From positions 15,686,001 to 15,750,000 of the forward strand of contig CM065304.1 of NCBI GenBank assembly GCA_033032175.1: 64,000 nucleotides of DNA, given 5' to 3'. This document shows, one piece after another, positions 1-12,055 of the stretch. Position 1 is the first letter of the stretch, and the number at the start of each line of letters is the position of its first letter. Position numbers and translations under genes: made by a program. The stretch is from Saturnia japonica. Taxonomy: Eukaryota > Arthropoda > Insecta > Lepidoptera > Saturniidae. The notes beneath the pieces are model-generated. The model had not been told where the DNA came from, made no database searches, and worked only from the letters and a program-made list of their open reading frames with translations.

Positions 1-788
1 AGTGGAATTAAGAGAAAGAATTGGATTTAATGGATGCAGAGAAACTCTTCGCCACTTATTATTGTCCAATGGCTATGAATTAAAAAAATAAAAGTAATGA
101 GCGTTCATTGTTAATTGAACGTTATAACATATCTGCCTTGAGATATCAGTTTTTAAGAACCATGGTTTTGAAACATAGAGAAGGAAAGTCAATAACTTAT
201 TTAGACGAGACCTATGTTCATAAAAACTACAAGCCCAAGAAGTCTTGGCAAGGTCCATCTGCAAGTGGTGCAATTGAAAATGTTTCGACAGAGAAATGGT
301 ACATAATTGTACATGCTGGATCAGAGAAAGGCCCTGTGCCAAACTCATTGTTAGTCTTTAGCCGTTTGAAGAATATCACACAAAAGCAGAGCCCCTGTGT
401 TTTGTAAAATGAATCACACCAGAACCAGTATATGAAGCTGATGAACTTCTGAAGCAGAATGGGCATGAGGTATTACGACTTCCCCCCTACCTCTGCGATC
501 TAAACGCCATTGATCTGTTATGGAGTTTGGCTGAACGTAAAATGGCAAGTAAAAATATTGCCCTGGCCGCAGTGGAGTTAGAGGGGTTATAAAAGAATCG
601 TTTGAAAGTGGAAAAAAATGACTGATGATGTCATACATGTTGAAAATAAATATAAAGAAAGGGACAGAATTACAGAAAATAACCTAGAAAGTTTTAATAT
701 TAATGTAGGAAACAGTGATTCCAGTGACTCTAATGAATCTTTTCACATGGAAGTTTTAGATTCAGATTTTCATTATGAAAGTGAATAA
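1..788 (+). pseudogene. Relic of a Tc1/mariner-superfamily (DDE) transposase gene
   Basis: Plus-strand coding relic already in progress at the window edge. A frame at about 108-407 contains ITYLDETYVHKNYKPKKSW, which fits the first catalytic aspartate block of an IS630/Tc1-type DDE domain. A second frame at about 415-590 reads EADELLKQNGHEVLRLPPY followed by DLNAIDLLW, the third catalytic block. A further frame at about 620-788 gives an acidic Ser/Asp-rich tail (NSDSSDSNESF) ending in TAA. The middle of the domain, where the second catalytic aspartate should lie, is missing between about 400 and 415, and frames shift and stop several times, so it cannot make a working enzyme. The family resembles multicopy transposase-derived proteins seen in many insect genomes; the exact subfamily is not determined. 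Its 5' part lies outside the window. Confidence 0.7.
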
Positions 789-1475
789 ACCAAAAGTATT
801 ATAGAATATTGTTGTTTTTTTTTTAATCAGATTGCTACATAATACCTAGTCTTATTTTTGATTCAGACGTAGTTAACTGACTTTTCAAAATGTAACGTGT
901 TTCTTTGATTTGGATCAATATAGGTAGTGTTTATACATCTCGAAACTTCAGTTTACTTTGTCTGAATAGAAAGTCGATTTTACGCGATTAGCGCCAGCCA
1001 TTTTAATACTATTATTTTTAACTTAGCCTAACCTAAACCACTGCTGGGCAAAGGCCTCCCCCGAATCCTTCTGGGAACTTGAATTTATAACAATCGTAAT
1101 TATCAAAAACTTAGTGGTAAGTTTCTTTTGATAAGAGGTTACCTAGGTAGGTTAGTAGGTGCTACTACCGCAGTATTGATTTATTTCGTAGACTTATTCC
1201 CATTTTTTGACCTATCCACATGCAGTCAAGCAGTAGTGTACAAATAACACTGTTTTTCAGCAAAAACAAATTATTTTATATTATAAAGTATCAAATTCGG
1301 TTATTCCAGGTATGTCATACTAATTTAGGGGTTGCTATACTGATATTTTTAAATTTGCCGCGCTTTTTCAGTCTACTATCATTTGCCAGAGTCTACCCAA
1401 CTTTATCTATGGCCCACGTACAAAGATTTTTTTTAGAACACTATAGGTACTGTTATTTTTTTTAGATCTGATTAC
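789..1475. other. Unassigned AT-rich stretch with a short dispersed-repeat fragment
   Basis: No gene is visible. Around 1036-1065 the sequence CACTGCTGGGCAAAGGCC followed by a C run matches the opening of a common insect dispersed repeat; a related but different copy lies near 29885. The short open frame at 1220-1465 has no recognisable motif and is probably chance. Confidence 0.5.
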
Positions 1476-2325
1476 ACTGTTAGCCTTAGGGGCCCTGAAG
1501 CCGCTGCGGCTTATACAGCTTCACCGAACTCGGGGGCGAGCGCAGAGGGCACTCAACCGCGAAAGTTGTTGTACGACTCGCACGAGGGTGCCTAAGTGGC
1601 CGGTCTTCGGCTCGGGCGGTCGTCGCGCATGCAAATAGGTCGCGATCTAACTGAATCCTTACTCCTACGATTCGAGCTAACTAATATATACTAATAGGCA
1701 TGTTTCCTTCCTCCTGGGAGGAAGGAAGGAACCATGTGTATGTGTATTTAGTGATCGGAAAGGTTTATTTACACTAACTAGCGCAAAACTAACTAGCGCA
1801 AAAAAAGAAAAAAAAAGGTCCCTTACAGAACCCAAGTACCTGTGGGGTGTGCACGTGTGTATGTTCATACGTGTGTAATGTTGTATGTGGGTAGCTAAGT
1901 GTTGCACGTATAGTGTCACTTTTATCGCGCGGGCGGTTGCCTGACCCAAGGGCTTCACGCCGCGGAAACGGGCCTAGGCTTGGGATACCGCTGGAGAGGG
2001 TGGACGTGGGGGGTGTGCGGGAGCGAAATTGACCGCCCGTCCTCTGCGGAGAGAATGGTGGTTACGCGGGCGTGGGCGCTGACACGCTCTGTTTAGAGAG
2101 ACTGATGAATATTACATATTTGCTTTTTCGACGCGATCGTCCGGGTCGGTGAAAATGTTACGAGGCCGGCGTTTATACCGGGGGGCAGTGGGGTCCGCGA
2201 CATATGTAGCAGCTGATTTAATCAACGGATTCGCCTGATTCGACTCGGTGTCGAAATACGAACGAGAGAGATGTCTGGCGTAGGCATGAATCGAAGGAAG
2301 ATCCATATCTCTGTGGAGAAGGTAC
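1476..2325 (-). mobile_element. Jockey/CR1-like LINE 3' end, copy A (5'-truncated)
   Basis: Minus-strand, 5'-truncated non-LTR retrotransposon tail. Reading from 2325 downward it encodes the end of the reverse transcriptase ORF (DLPSIHAYARHLSRSYFDTE, 2306-2112), then a GC-richer 3' UTR to about 1476. The same protein segment and UTR occur on the plus strand at 48209-49400 (copy C) and 17577-18575 (copy B). The fragment starts abruptly at about 2325, where homology to copy C ends, as expected for incomplete target-primed reverse transcription. The UTR holds a strong hairpin at 1704-1727 that the other copies share. Clade assignment (jockey or CR1) is from the RT C-terminal style and is tentative. 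Confidence 0.8.
1698..1737 (-). other. Conserved stem-loop in LINE 3' UTR (copy A)
   Basis: TTCCTTCCTCC (1704-1714) is followed by TG and by its exact reverse complement GGAGGAAGGAA (1717-1727). Outer CATG-containing arms extend the stem. Equivalent hairpins lie at 18319-18356 and 49131-49170. Confidence 0.6.
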
Positions 2326-4439
2326 TGTTAGCCTTTGAAGTTTGTTTATATTAAAAGTGGGCGATTATGAATGATTTACATAATCAAGATATTTCGATGA
2401 TGAGTGATAATTCACCATCGAATTACGAATATGAATTATCACTCATCATCGAACTACTAATAATAGTAATTACTAATGGCTATAATCGAGATATCTTCAT
2501 AAACGAATGATTACATTAGTTTAACTCTTAATCGACCACCGCTAATTTATCTATATCTATATTTTAAATAATTTTCTTTTAAGTTAGATTCGATAAAGTC
2601 AATGTCTGGGTAATTTTCTTTAGTTAAATTTTCTTTTGAGTACAGAAAATATCTTATTTTTCTCGATCCTGTCGTATAAATATGTAGGATACCTACATTA
2701 GCGGGTTATTCGAATTTGTTTCCAGTTACCAATGTATATTAATTAGGAAACATTCGGTACATGTCTATAGGAAACAAAATAAAAATTCAAGTGTTCGTAT
2801 CAGAACCTAAAACAAAAAGACTACTGATATTGTCTTAATAACTAAACTATTTTTACTTATACCCCATATGTATTGTGGTGACATATTAGGACAAAAGGGT
2901 TAAAATACTACAATACATTGCAAATAATATAATATTCCGATATCTGTCTCTTCATTATAATTTATAATATCTAGTAACATAGTTCGGAGCCTTACCTATA
3001 GCGTAACACTGTATTAAGTATATGACCGACAAATATGTGACAAAAGTCGAGCAAGAGTAACAAGTTCCAATATCCGGTACACTACTAAAATAAAAAGCTT
3101 TTTGCCATGAATAACTTTATTAATAAATAAACATCGATCATATAGGTAGATATAATTATTACAATCAAAACTAAAATCTAACATTAAATAACTACATGTG
3201 GTTTTCTGCTACACAAGTAAATTTCCAAAGATTTACCTAGATAATAATCCAAATTATATAAGTTTAAATATGTAGGATATTATAAAATTGTTTACCTATA
3301 TTAACAGTGCTCAAAATATTTGGTTTACTTTTTTAAATTTTGTTAACTAACGCAAGTATAAATCATAACTATACTATAAGTACATGATATATAATATCTA
3401 AAAAACAGTTTCCAAAAATTTATAATAAGTGCGTGTAAAGACATACCCTACCTCACCGCAAGTAGGTAAATAAATTCGTAGTTTTTAGTATAATTCTAAG
3501 ATACATTTGCATATTATACAATATATAGTCTAAAAATGCTTTTGTTCCTTTATCGAGAGAATGATAAATGTGTTTCAATATTCTAAGGACCTCAGTAGTT
3601 TGCTTTCGCTGCCGTCGCCTCTCTAGCGCTCTAGCGCCACGAGTATCTGCTTATTAACGTAGAAAACCCTGTCGAGTGTTAGGAATATGCATTTTGCCAA
3701 TTTCTGTACATCGGCCAATTATAGATGTGTATTATACGATTTCTAAACAACAATAGCTTTTTACAACTCGTTTGCCTACTTCCTAAGAATTCCTTTCCAC
3801 TAATTTTAGCAAAATCATAAGAACTTGTAGGTAGTGAACACATAATTTATAATTATACTTAGGAAATGCATTTATCAAATTGTCTTCGGCACAAAATCGA
3901 ACAAGGACAATTATTAAAAGTTAACATGTATTTTTAGAAAATTGAAACTAGATATAGCTGCTCTATAGCTACACTTACCTACGAATCATTTAATTAGTTA
4001 CTATAAATTACCAACGGAAATTATTTGTGCAAAGGGCCCACATATACATGAATTACATTTAAGTAATTGCGATTTATTTATATAACAACTCACCAATGCC
4101 GAACAGCAGTCATAAGTAAATCTTCCATAGAGTTCTAAATTAATCCATCTAAGTAGCGTATAATTTTTTTACGTATATTTTTATTGGATAGGTTTCTCCT
4201 CTATTCATGTTTTTCCAATATAACATAGTCATATTATATTTATCAAGTAAAAAAAGAAAAAATATAACTAAAAGGAAAAACAAAAAGCTTAAAAAATTTA
4301 TTTAAAAAAATAAAGTACGACGACATACATGATTTTAATTTAAAAAAAATTTACAAGAGCAATTACATTTTTTAATGCAATGATATTTGTATAATGTAAT
4401 ATAAGGTTCAATATTATTAATAAATAATTGATTAATAAA
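2326..4439. other. AT-rich stretch without a recognisable gene
   Basis: About 2.1 kb of low-complexity AT-rich DNA downstream of the phosphodiesterase gene. No coding motif is seen on either strand. The only distinct structure is the perfect inverted repeat at 2393-2453, listed separately. A slightly GC-richer patch near 3600-3670 has no assignable function. Confidence 0.5.
2393..2453. repeat. Perfect 21-bp inverted repeat with 19-nt spacer
   Basis: The left arm at 2393-2413 begins TTCGATGATGAGTG and the right arm at 2433-2453 is its exact reverse complement. The 19-nt spacer could form a loop. It could be a tiny MITE remnant or a hairpin-forming transcript; there is no flanking evidence for either. 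Confidence 0.8.
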
Positions 4440-4965
4440 AAATGTATTTAAATTAAAAAAAATATATAATTCTATTTAAAAAGGAATATATAAAAAAAAT
4501 TAAAAATTCATAAATTTTCACTAATTATAATAGCAAAAATTATTCAACCGAAATTATTAATTGAGGAAAAAGCTATTAATTTTCGAAGAGAAGTTTGGTT
4601 TAATCCTCCTACAGCTCCAATTATAAACATTAAAAATAATTATTACATATAGAAAATTTTTGTTAAAATAATATGATAATAAAATTATGGGGGTAATTTT
4701 TTGTCAAGTTGTTAAAATAAAATTATTAAATCAAGATAATCCTTCAACAATATTAGGTAATCAAAAATGGAATGGAGCAGAACCTATTTTTACTAATAAA
4801 GAAGAATTAATTATAATTGAAATAATATTATCTATAAAAAAAAATTTAAATAATTATTTAAAAAAAATTATAAATAAAAAAATAATTGAAGCAATTGATT
4901 GAGTTAAAAAATATTTTAAGGAAGCTTCTGAGGCTAAAAATAAAAAAGAATAAAAAATATGGCAT
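4440..4965 (-). pseudogene. NUMT: nuclear copy of mitochondrial nad2 (5' part)
   Basis: Read on the minus strand with the invertebrate mitochondrial code, 4960-4690 gives LRSFLKYFLTQSIAS, then SAPFHFWLPNIVEGLSW and LTTWQKI. The stretch 4650-4500 gives [16 protein letters not shown] and [10 protein letters not shown]. These are hallmark segments of NADH dehydrogenase subunit 2 in the right order. Tryptophans fall on TGA codons, which would be stops in a nuclear gene, so the source is the mitochondrial genome. The stretch is even more AT-rich than its surroundings, as insect mtDNA is. Low-complexity sequence below about 4480 may continue the insertion, but I cannot assign it. The plus-strand open frame at 4687-4902 is an antisense shadow. 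It is not expected to be expressed. Confidence 0.85.
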
Positions 4966-6974
4966 TTCATATCAAAAAGGTCTTTCGCACGATGTCTTCA
5001 CGGACATGCTTTATGAATAAATGATGTCTACTGCTCTATTTATTGCTCTGTGCGTAGCAGTCCGTACAGTCCATAGAGTTGATAGCCTCAAAGTTGCGTA
5101 AACGATAAAGCAGCGACTGTAAAGGCAAAGGTGATGCTTTACTTTATTTGCCCTAGTTAATTCTCAGTACCAAATAATATCATAAATCCTTCTCAAAATT
5201 AGGAGGAACGTTACAATTTTTTTATGTTTAAATTTAAAAGTTTAAATCTTACTCGTCCAATTTTTAAATCCTAACTTAGCACATCCACTTTGCATAAGTC
5301 GTGTAAATAATTCTACACTTCGAAATTTTAAGCGTAGTTTCAGCGAAAGCTTTGTCCCATTATTTCTGGTCACTTGTCGTTTTAGTACGTCGTTTATCTT
5401 CAACACACACTTTGTAAAAAAACCACATACATACTAAGCATCATTATAAAATAAAAACCTTATGAAATTGTATACGATAAATATACATTTTGAGACAATC
5501 ATCGGTATACATAAATAAACTTGAATGAAGGTACATCGAACTTAGTTCCTTTATAAAATACACAAAAAAAATTAAGTAACAATACAAAAATTAAAAGCTG
5601 CATTAAACATTATTTTAATGAATAGACTAGGTGTAGACAAAGAATTATTTGTACTGATTTTCTTGTTAACATTTCTGATTGAAATTTTCGTGAAGTTTTT
5701 ACTAAAGTACCTATTTCAATTATTAACCAAAATATCCATTTTAAGCAGGCATTTAGTTACCCGTTTCTGTTTTTATATGTAGCGTTAATATGGCGATTAA
5801 GATTCTTTACAACTTTAAAAACGTTGCATTTCTTATTATGGTAATGTTTATTTATAAATTAAATATTATATGAAAATTCGGAACAGAAATGTAACAAGGA
5901 ACGTAAAATGCGACTTATTTTCAACGATGACAAAGTTGTACAAATCTACACTGTGAACTTAAAAATAATTATTGTAATAAATTTTTATAACTAATTCTCA
6001 GATCTAAATTAAGTATTAACCTAACAGAATATCAGTGTATGTTATAAAAAATAGTCAGATTTCAAATAGTTACTCTTATCAGTATCCAAAAAGTAAAATA
6101 AAAATTGTGACATGCTGTACCGACAAACTTAACTTTTAAAATCACGGAATGCGATATTATCTGTTCTACTAAATGATCGGTATATGTGCGCGGTAAGGAT
6201 CTCTTTCGAGTTGTCGTTGAAAATTATTTTAATAATGAATATTTGACAATGTAAAAATACTTGTAACGTATAAATGAAACATCTCGCGAGGAAAGCCGAC
6301 CTGCGGTACGGCCATATTTTAACGAGGAATTATCAAGTTTTATGTAAAGCGTCTTTACTTTGTGTGAGTCTTAGGTGTGTCTACTGCTTTTAACCCCAGA
6401 TACTTACAAATAATCACGTTCGTCGGACTTTACTAACCACGCTTTAGCAAATAAATATCAATAGCTTATTGAGTTAAAATTTCTTCATTTACTTCTTTTT
6501 CTGTCCCGTAGAACATAGAAGTATAACGGTGTAAACTAAAATTTGTGTTCAAATTTACTTGTAAGTAAGCTTACAAGTAAACTTAATGATTTGTTAAAAA
6601 TAATTGTAAAGTGTTTGAAAATTTTCTGATAAATAAAACTCGGATATGTACCGTGAAAGGTGGTACAATATAAATACTTAAGTTTGTATACGAAATAATA
6701 TTGAGCACATGATTATCCTACCTAATACTAACATTGATTATTATTATTATTTTTACATTTAATTGCCACACTAAAGAGGAAAGCGTCTAATATACATATT
6801 CCCAAAAATTGAACAACACGCATTATTGTAAATACATAGTCATAAATAAGTACATTTGGAACAACGCTGAAAATAATGTAAATATGCTTTGATTATACAT
6901 TCAGTCAAAAATGTATCGGGGTAATGGATGATTTGTTTATGATTCCAAATTTTTTTTTTTTTTTGTATTTAAAT
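4966..6974. other. AT-rich intergenic stretch, no gene recognised
   Basis: About 2 kb with no protein-coding or RNA motif that I can support. A 12-bp inverted repeat with a 4-nt spacer, TTTACTTGTAAG and its complement, lies at 6554-6581. The run of T at about 6950-6964 borders the mariner relic that follows. Confidence 0.45.
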
Positions 6975-8030
6975 TGGCACTACATTGTTTCATTTTGAGG
7001 CGGTGTTTGAGTTGCATCTGGCATTTAGATTAAATACAGTACTGTTTTTAGTTAGACCATATCTAGTGTGTACTGCGAATTTCATAATGGACAAAAACAT
7101 CGAACAAAGAGTTTGTTTTAAATTTTGCATCGCCAATGGAATTTCATGTTCGGAGACACTGAAGATGTTACAGAAGGCTTAGGGTGAATCGACTTTATCA
7201 GAAACTTGTGCTTATGAGTAGTATAAAGCATTCAAAAGCGGTCCAGATATGCTGAAAGTTTTACCTCGCCCTGGTAGGCCATCGACATCTTCAACTTAAT
7301 ATCGCAAAAGTGAAGGAAATAGTGTCTGAAAATCTTCATTCAAGTTTTATAGAGATAGCCGCTGAACTTTATGTATCTTTCGAGTCGATCCGTATCATTT
7401 TAAATAATCACTTGGCTATGAAACATGTTGCCGCTCGGCTACTCCCAAAAGACCCGAATTTTCTCCAAAAACTTAATCGCATTAGAGTCGCTGAAGACAT
7501 GCTAGAACAAGTCAATTCCGACCCAACATTCATGAAACGCATTGTTACTGGTGACGAGAAATGAGTTTACGAGTTTGATATGCAAACTAGTCAACAAGCT
7601 TCGGAGTGGCGCCTTCCAACTGAACCGAAACCGAAAAAACCACGCCAAAGTCGATCAAAACTCAAAGACATGTTGACTGTTTTCTTTGACTATCGCAGTG
7701 TTGTGCACTCGGAATTCTTACCGGAAGGTCAAATAGTAAATAAAGTATATTATTTGAACGTTATGCGACGTTTAAAAGAGCAAATTCGACGAAAAATGCC
7801 AGATTTGTGGAAAGACATTTTTTGGGATTTTACACCACGATAATGCGCATTATTGCGAAGGAATTTTTGACCAAAAACTCAACAAATACCTTCGAGCAAC
7901 CACCTTATTCACCAGATATGGCTCTAGCCAACTTCTTTCTTTTTCCTAAACTCAAATTACCACTTCGTTGCGCCCGTCTTCACTTGGTAGAAGACATAAA
8001 GGAGACAAGATGCACGCGCAGCTCTTAAAT
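6975..8030 (+). pseudogene. Degraded mariner transposase (SETMAR-type)
   Basis: Mariner-family element relic on the plus strand. The transposase starts at ATG 7087 (MDKNIEQRVCFKFCIANG) and shows, in order: the HTH-containing N terminus, the linker PRPGRPSTSST near 7270, NHLAMKHVAARLLPKD at about 7410, FMKRIVTGDEK (first catalytic D, about 7550), EWRLPTEPKPKKPRQSRSK, MRRLKEQIRRKMPDLWK, and PPYSPDMALANFFLFPKLKL (third catalytic D, about 7905). Defects include stops at 7180-7182, 7216-7218 and 7562-7564, frameshifts near 7300 and 7830, and loss of the C terminus after about 8020. The second catalytic aspartate block is garbled. Terminal inverted repeats were not identified. It is not functional. 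Confidence 0.9.
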
Positions 8031-8064
8031 TTACCTTCATGAAATCAACTACTGACAGCTTACT

Positions 8065-8295
8065 ATGACTTTATCTTTTTCAACACTAACTCCAGGACTA
8101 GTAAGTGTGCGAGCAAGATACAACGACTTAGCGCAGGGAAGTAGCAGCGAAATCGGAATTCGAGCTGAGGTATCATCGGCCTTTAACGCAATCAGTAAGT
8201 GTACGATAACTGTCAAAGACAAGGTGCGTGAAGCGAGGCGCGCGGACGGCGCGGCGGTGGAGATGCACGCTCTTCCGTTTATTTTGAAAATATGA
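8065..8295 (+). other. GC-richer stretch with an unrecognised 76-codon open frame
   Basis: An open frame of 76 codons lies just after the mariner relic. Its second half (about 8220-8275) is strikingly GC-rich for this window (GGCGCGCGGACGGCGCGGCG). The deduced protein shows no domain I recognise. It may be the flank into which the mariner inserted, a promoter-like CpG patch or chance. Confidence 0.2.
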
Positions 8296-8299
8296 CTGC

Positions 8300-10940
8300 G
8301 AATGTCAAATATTTTAAATGTACAAGAAGCTTTCGCGTTATTGAATTAAGAGGCAGCGCTAAAAAATCATGCTTCTGTTGCTAACACTTCTTATATATAA
8401 ATATAAAATAATATATCAATTAACGGAATTCAAATAAACAATTTGCGTTGTGTTCTTACTGAATTTCATAATATTTTAATACTTTTTTATAAATGATACT
8501 ACGATCACGACTACGATATATTATGCTATGTAACATTAAATGTATCTATTTCATAGTTGACAAATGGATATCAATGATCGATTATTAATTCCTGGAAGTG
8601 AGGACTGGAATTTCCAGAGCAGATAATTAAAAAAAAGTTATCCAGGTAATTTTCTCCACTTTTGTAAAATTAGAATATCCAGTGTTATAGGTCAGGATAT
8701 CGATATTTTTTGGATAAATATCTAACAAAAACATCCACCGGAATTTTTACATATAGGGTAGGTATTTTGCTATTGTACTATTATTATATATACTTGTTTG
8801 ATAATAAAACATCAATTTCAGCCTGCAGGTATTTAAGATCGGTTTTTAAAACCCCACAGAACTGAATACAGTTATCTATATATATATATATATATATAAA
8901 TATTTATTGTTTGTAAACATTTTTAAGGATCGTTTTAACGACGATTGTGTCTGCTCGTATAACTTGTCGAATAACAAGGAATGTTAATTCACGCAAAGTA
9001 CGTATTTAGACGATATTTTATTATACTTTGCCCTTCAAACCTAACAACACAAGTTCACTGTAATTTCGGTACTTTTTTCAGTTTAGGCTATATCTCACTA
9101 TATCACACACTTTTTAGTCATTCTTCGCGACGTGCAACTCGATATCACTTTCCTCAAATTAGATTTTTGATGCCAGGTATAACACATGACCTAGTGACAA
9201 TTTTTCTTGTATGACAGTTTTCCTTCTGAATGTCACATTAAATGCTAATGAGAAAAAGATGTCAAAACACTGCCTACTAAACAATAATATATACCACTGT
9301 GAGTCCATTTCTCATGTAGCGTTAGTTAGCGTTAGTTTAATAAAAGTAAAATTAATATATATTAATTCAATATAAATTACATTTAACACTATTTTTAAAT
9401 CCTATTTACTTTTTATTACTACATATCAAGAAAAATGTATTAAGACTTTAAGCATGTACCTACTTATAATTGTACAAACAGTCGGCTAACAAATAATAAA
9501 TTAAACATATTTTTTTGTTAAAATATGACAAACGAGCGTCAAAAAATAATAATAGAAAATAATTTTAAAGAGAGTTGGAAACGAGAGGTAAAATCAATTA
9601 AAAAAGGTATTGATTTCAACATCATTTCGCCTTATGTATTTTTGGATTAAACAAATTAAGCTGATTTTAAACATCCACGGCGAAATGATTTAGCTCTCAC
9701 AGGTATAAACGTTGATATAATATATATTTAATAAATATTGATAATAATAATATTATAACTTATTATTTTTCCTCAAATACCGACTGGTTTATACAAATAA
9801 CACTACATTATTATTATATTATACTTTTTTCATTAATATATTTTTAAAATGTAAATTGAATGTTTAATAACATATTTATATTCGTGTCGAATAACACTTT
9901 GAAAACTTTCGATTAAAGTTTGTTTATCTACAATAATATTTATAATCAATAAAACATTATTAAATTCAAGTAAAACCTCTTCAAAATAAATTTATAATCA
10001 TGTGCATTTCATTAAACTTTTGTGCACTCTACAGAATAATAATAAGAAATATTACAAATAAACAGAAATATTATAGCTAATACTGATTTTTACCCACCAA
10101 GATAGTACGAAAACACTGCCTGCTCAAAAAGAGCACTTCCTAACCAGCCTTGTTCATCCTTTCTTCTCTACCAAATACTTTAAATCTAATGACTATTACT
10201 ATATTTTTATATGAGACTCTTCGCCCTGTGGTTATGTCAGTACATAAATTGTAATAAGTCAAGAATAAAATCATCACATAAATTTTGTTAGATAAAAATA
10301 ACGATTAGTTACATTAACAATAGGTTCAAAATGCTAACTAATTACATGGCAAAAATAAAAACGAATGAGTTCTATTTAACTATCTTCAAGTAATATCTGA
10401 AATAAGCTAATAATAATTGTCATTTGATAAATATTTATTAATTATTCAAATCAATGATTTTTCAAAACAATCTCTTAATACCTGTGTCTAAAAAAAAATG
10501 GTGGGCAAGGTTTTTGTGGGTATCAAAAAACAAAATTAATCTTGAAACACTTCAAGGAAAATATTACATTAAGGTTAAGAGTAACTTGTTGATCTCTATC
10601 ATTGCTAAACGAGTTTGAGCTCATAAATGCTGAATGAATTTTAAATGGTTTAGAGATTGTTTTCTCAGATATTGGTACCTTATGTAACATTATTCAGTAA
10701 ACCACTAAACTATTTATTTAATCCTTGATATCGTTTGTCTAATTGACAATAAGTAGTTATTCATTACTTTTACTTGTTCATTAAGGTTAATTATTAGTGT
10801 ATATATATAGTACTTGAAGATAATAGAATAGTCGCAAAACATTCGAAATTTATACTTAAAATAACTTTACACTAAAACAAATTAAAATAAATAAATAATT
10901 GTACAGCATCTAAGCGGCCAAATATAAGTTAACAATTAGA
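8300..10940. other. AT-rich 3' flank of the phosphodiesterase gene
   Basis: No gene is recognised over about 2.6 kb. It includes a short (TA)n microsatellite at about 8877-8898. Short open frames such as 8981-9214 lack any motif. The segment nearest 10.9 kb may still belong to the 3' UTR of the phosphodiesterase transcript. Confidence 0.45.
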
Positions 10941-10947
10941 GTTAAAG

Positions 10948-10953
10948 TTTATT
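10948..10953 (-). promoter_or_regulatory. Candidate polyadenylation signal of the phosphodiesterase gene
   Basis: TTTATT on the plus strand reads AATAAA on the minus strand, about 275 bases after the stop codon. In such AT-rich DNA the motif is common, so this is only a candidate; an ATTAAA variant occurs nearer, around 11050. Confidence 0.25.
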
Positions 10954-11226
10954 CTAGTGACGATACCAAATATGTATTATAAATATTTGTATTTGTATGT
11001 ATATAATAATTACCTATATTGTCAATCAAACTTGATTGGACGATAATCATTTAATGAATAAACTTCCTACATAAAATAGGTACTAAAAAGTACGATAAAA
11101 TCAAACTTTTCTTCGGTGGTTACACTTTATAGTTATATACCCTTAGTATTATTCATTAAATTATTAATCATCTCAGCCAGATATAGCCGGTGCATATAGT
11201 TTGAAGAAATAAAGTGTTCGTTGAAT

Positions 11227-11331
11227 TTACAAACTGTTACGACGTTGTAAAACAACTTCGCCAATAAGCTTGGCAGCACTACGTTGCTTTGAGAATGGGT
11301 GAGTATCAGCTCCATTATCGAGAAGAGATAC
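11227..11331 (-). CDS. PDE7-like phosphodiesterase, last coding exon
   Basis: Terminal exon. It follows a pyrimidine tract and TTTGTCCAG acceptor; coding starts in phase 0 with VSLLDNGADTHPF and ends ...VVLQRRNSL followed by TAA at 11229-11227. Phase 0 matches the donor at the end of the previous exon (GAG then GTGATA, 13001). The last residues form an RRNS motif, a consensus PKA phosphorylation site, only two residues from the C terminus. The exon sits far outside the catalytic domain, so it is assigned by splice compatibility and the recurring RRxSL pattern, not by domain homology. Confidence 0.65.
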   Translation of the reverse strand, partial: VSLLDNGADTHPFSKQRSAAKLIGEVVLQRRNSL

Positions 11332-11984
11332 CTGGACAAAAAAAAAGTATAAAGTTATACAAAAGTGAAAAGAGTTTATAAAAAAAAAATCCGTTCCTTG
11401 AACAAATGTATCCGCAAGTAACAATCATAAATTTAATAAATTAATATATTATTGAAGAGATATGCTTACTCAATGACAAAAGAATAATATGACCTTTTGT
11501 TCAAGTGAAGATATTTGAATTACAAACTACTGTACAAAACCCGACTGAATAAAATTTAACCAGACTTGATTTTGTATTGTTACAGTCGGGAAAAAATGGA
11601 TGCCGCCGATGTTTCAAAAGTATTTTTTTATGGATATATTTTTAATTAAGATATTTCTAAACTAGATTGTGTGATTAGTATCGGGATCTAAAAATCACCA
11701 AATTGTTTCTTTTATTGGGCGATACCTATTATAATATTAATTTTATTCTAAATTTTTACTCGCTGAAAATGAAAATATTTCCTTTCAGTTAACTACCATT
11801 CCTTATAGGATTTTAAGAAATTTACATTGGATATTTTGAAAGAGAATATTTTTATGGTTTCATTTAATTTAATTTAATTGCAATGAAATAAATAGTTTTA
11901 ACGCGCCGGAAACTGTCTCCGGTTGACTGATGAATTTGTTGTTTAAATTTATAATAATAATGAATTGTTTAATAATGAAGCAAT

Positions 11985-12055
11985 GATGGCTCAATAAGTA
12001 GCGTGTAAGGACTGCGTCGATCGACGCGAGTTCGAATCCCCGCAATGAGCCTGAG
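11985..12055 (+). repeat. tRNA-derived SINE head (degenerate)
   Basis: ATGGCTCAATAAGTAGCG resembles a pol III A box, and GAGTTCGAATCCCCGC is a near-perfect B box about 35 bases later. The ends cannot form a good acceptor stem, so this is a SINE head, not a tRNA gene. Confidence 0.55.

Noticed and set aside
1677..1958. 93-codon minus-strand frame
   Set aside because: It lies in the LINE 3' UTR and continues through low-complexity tracts; no protein motif.
4687..4902. A 71-codon plus-strand open frame
   Set aside because: It is the antisense of the nad2 NUMT, whose coding sense is on the minus strand.
11985..12055. Functional tRNA gene
   Set aside because: Only the A and B boxes fit; acceptor and anticodon stems do not pair convincingly.
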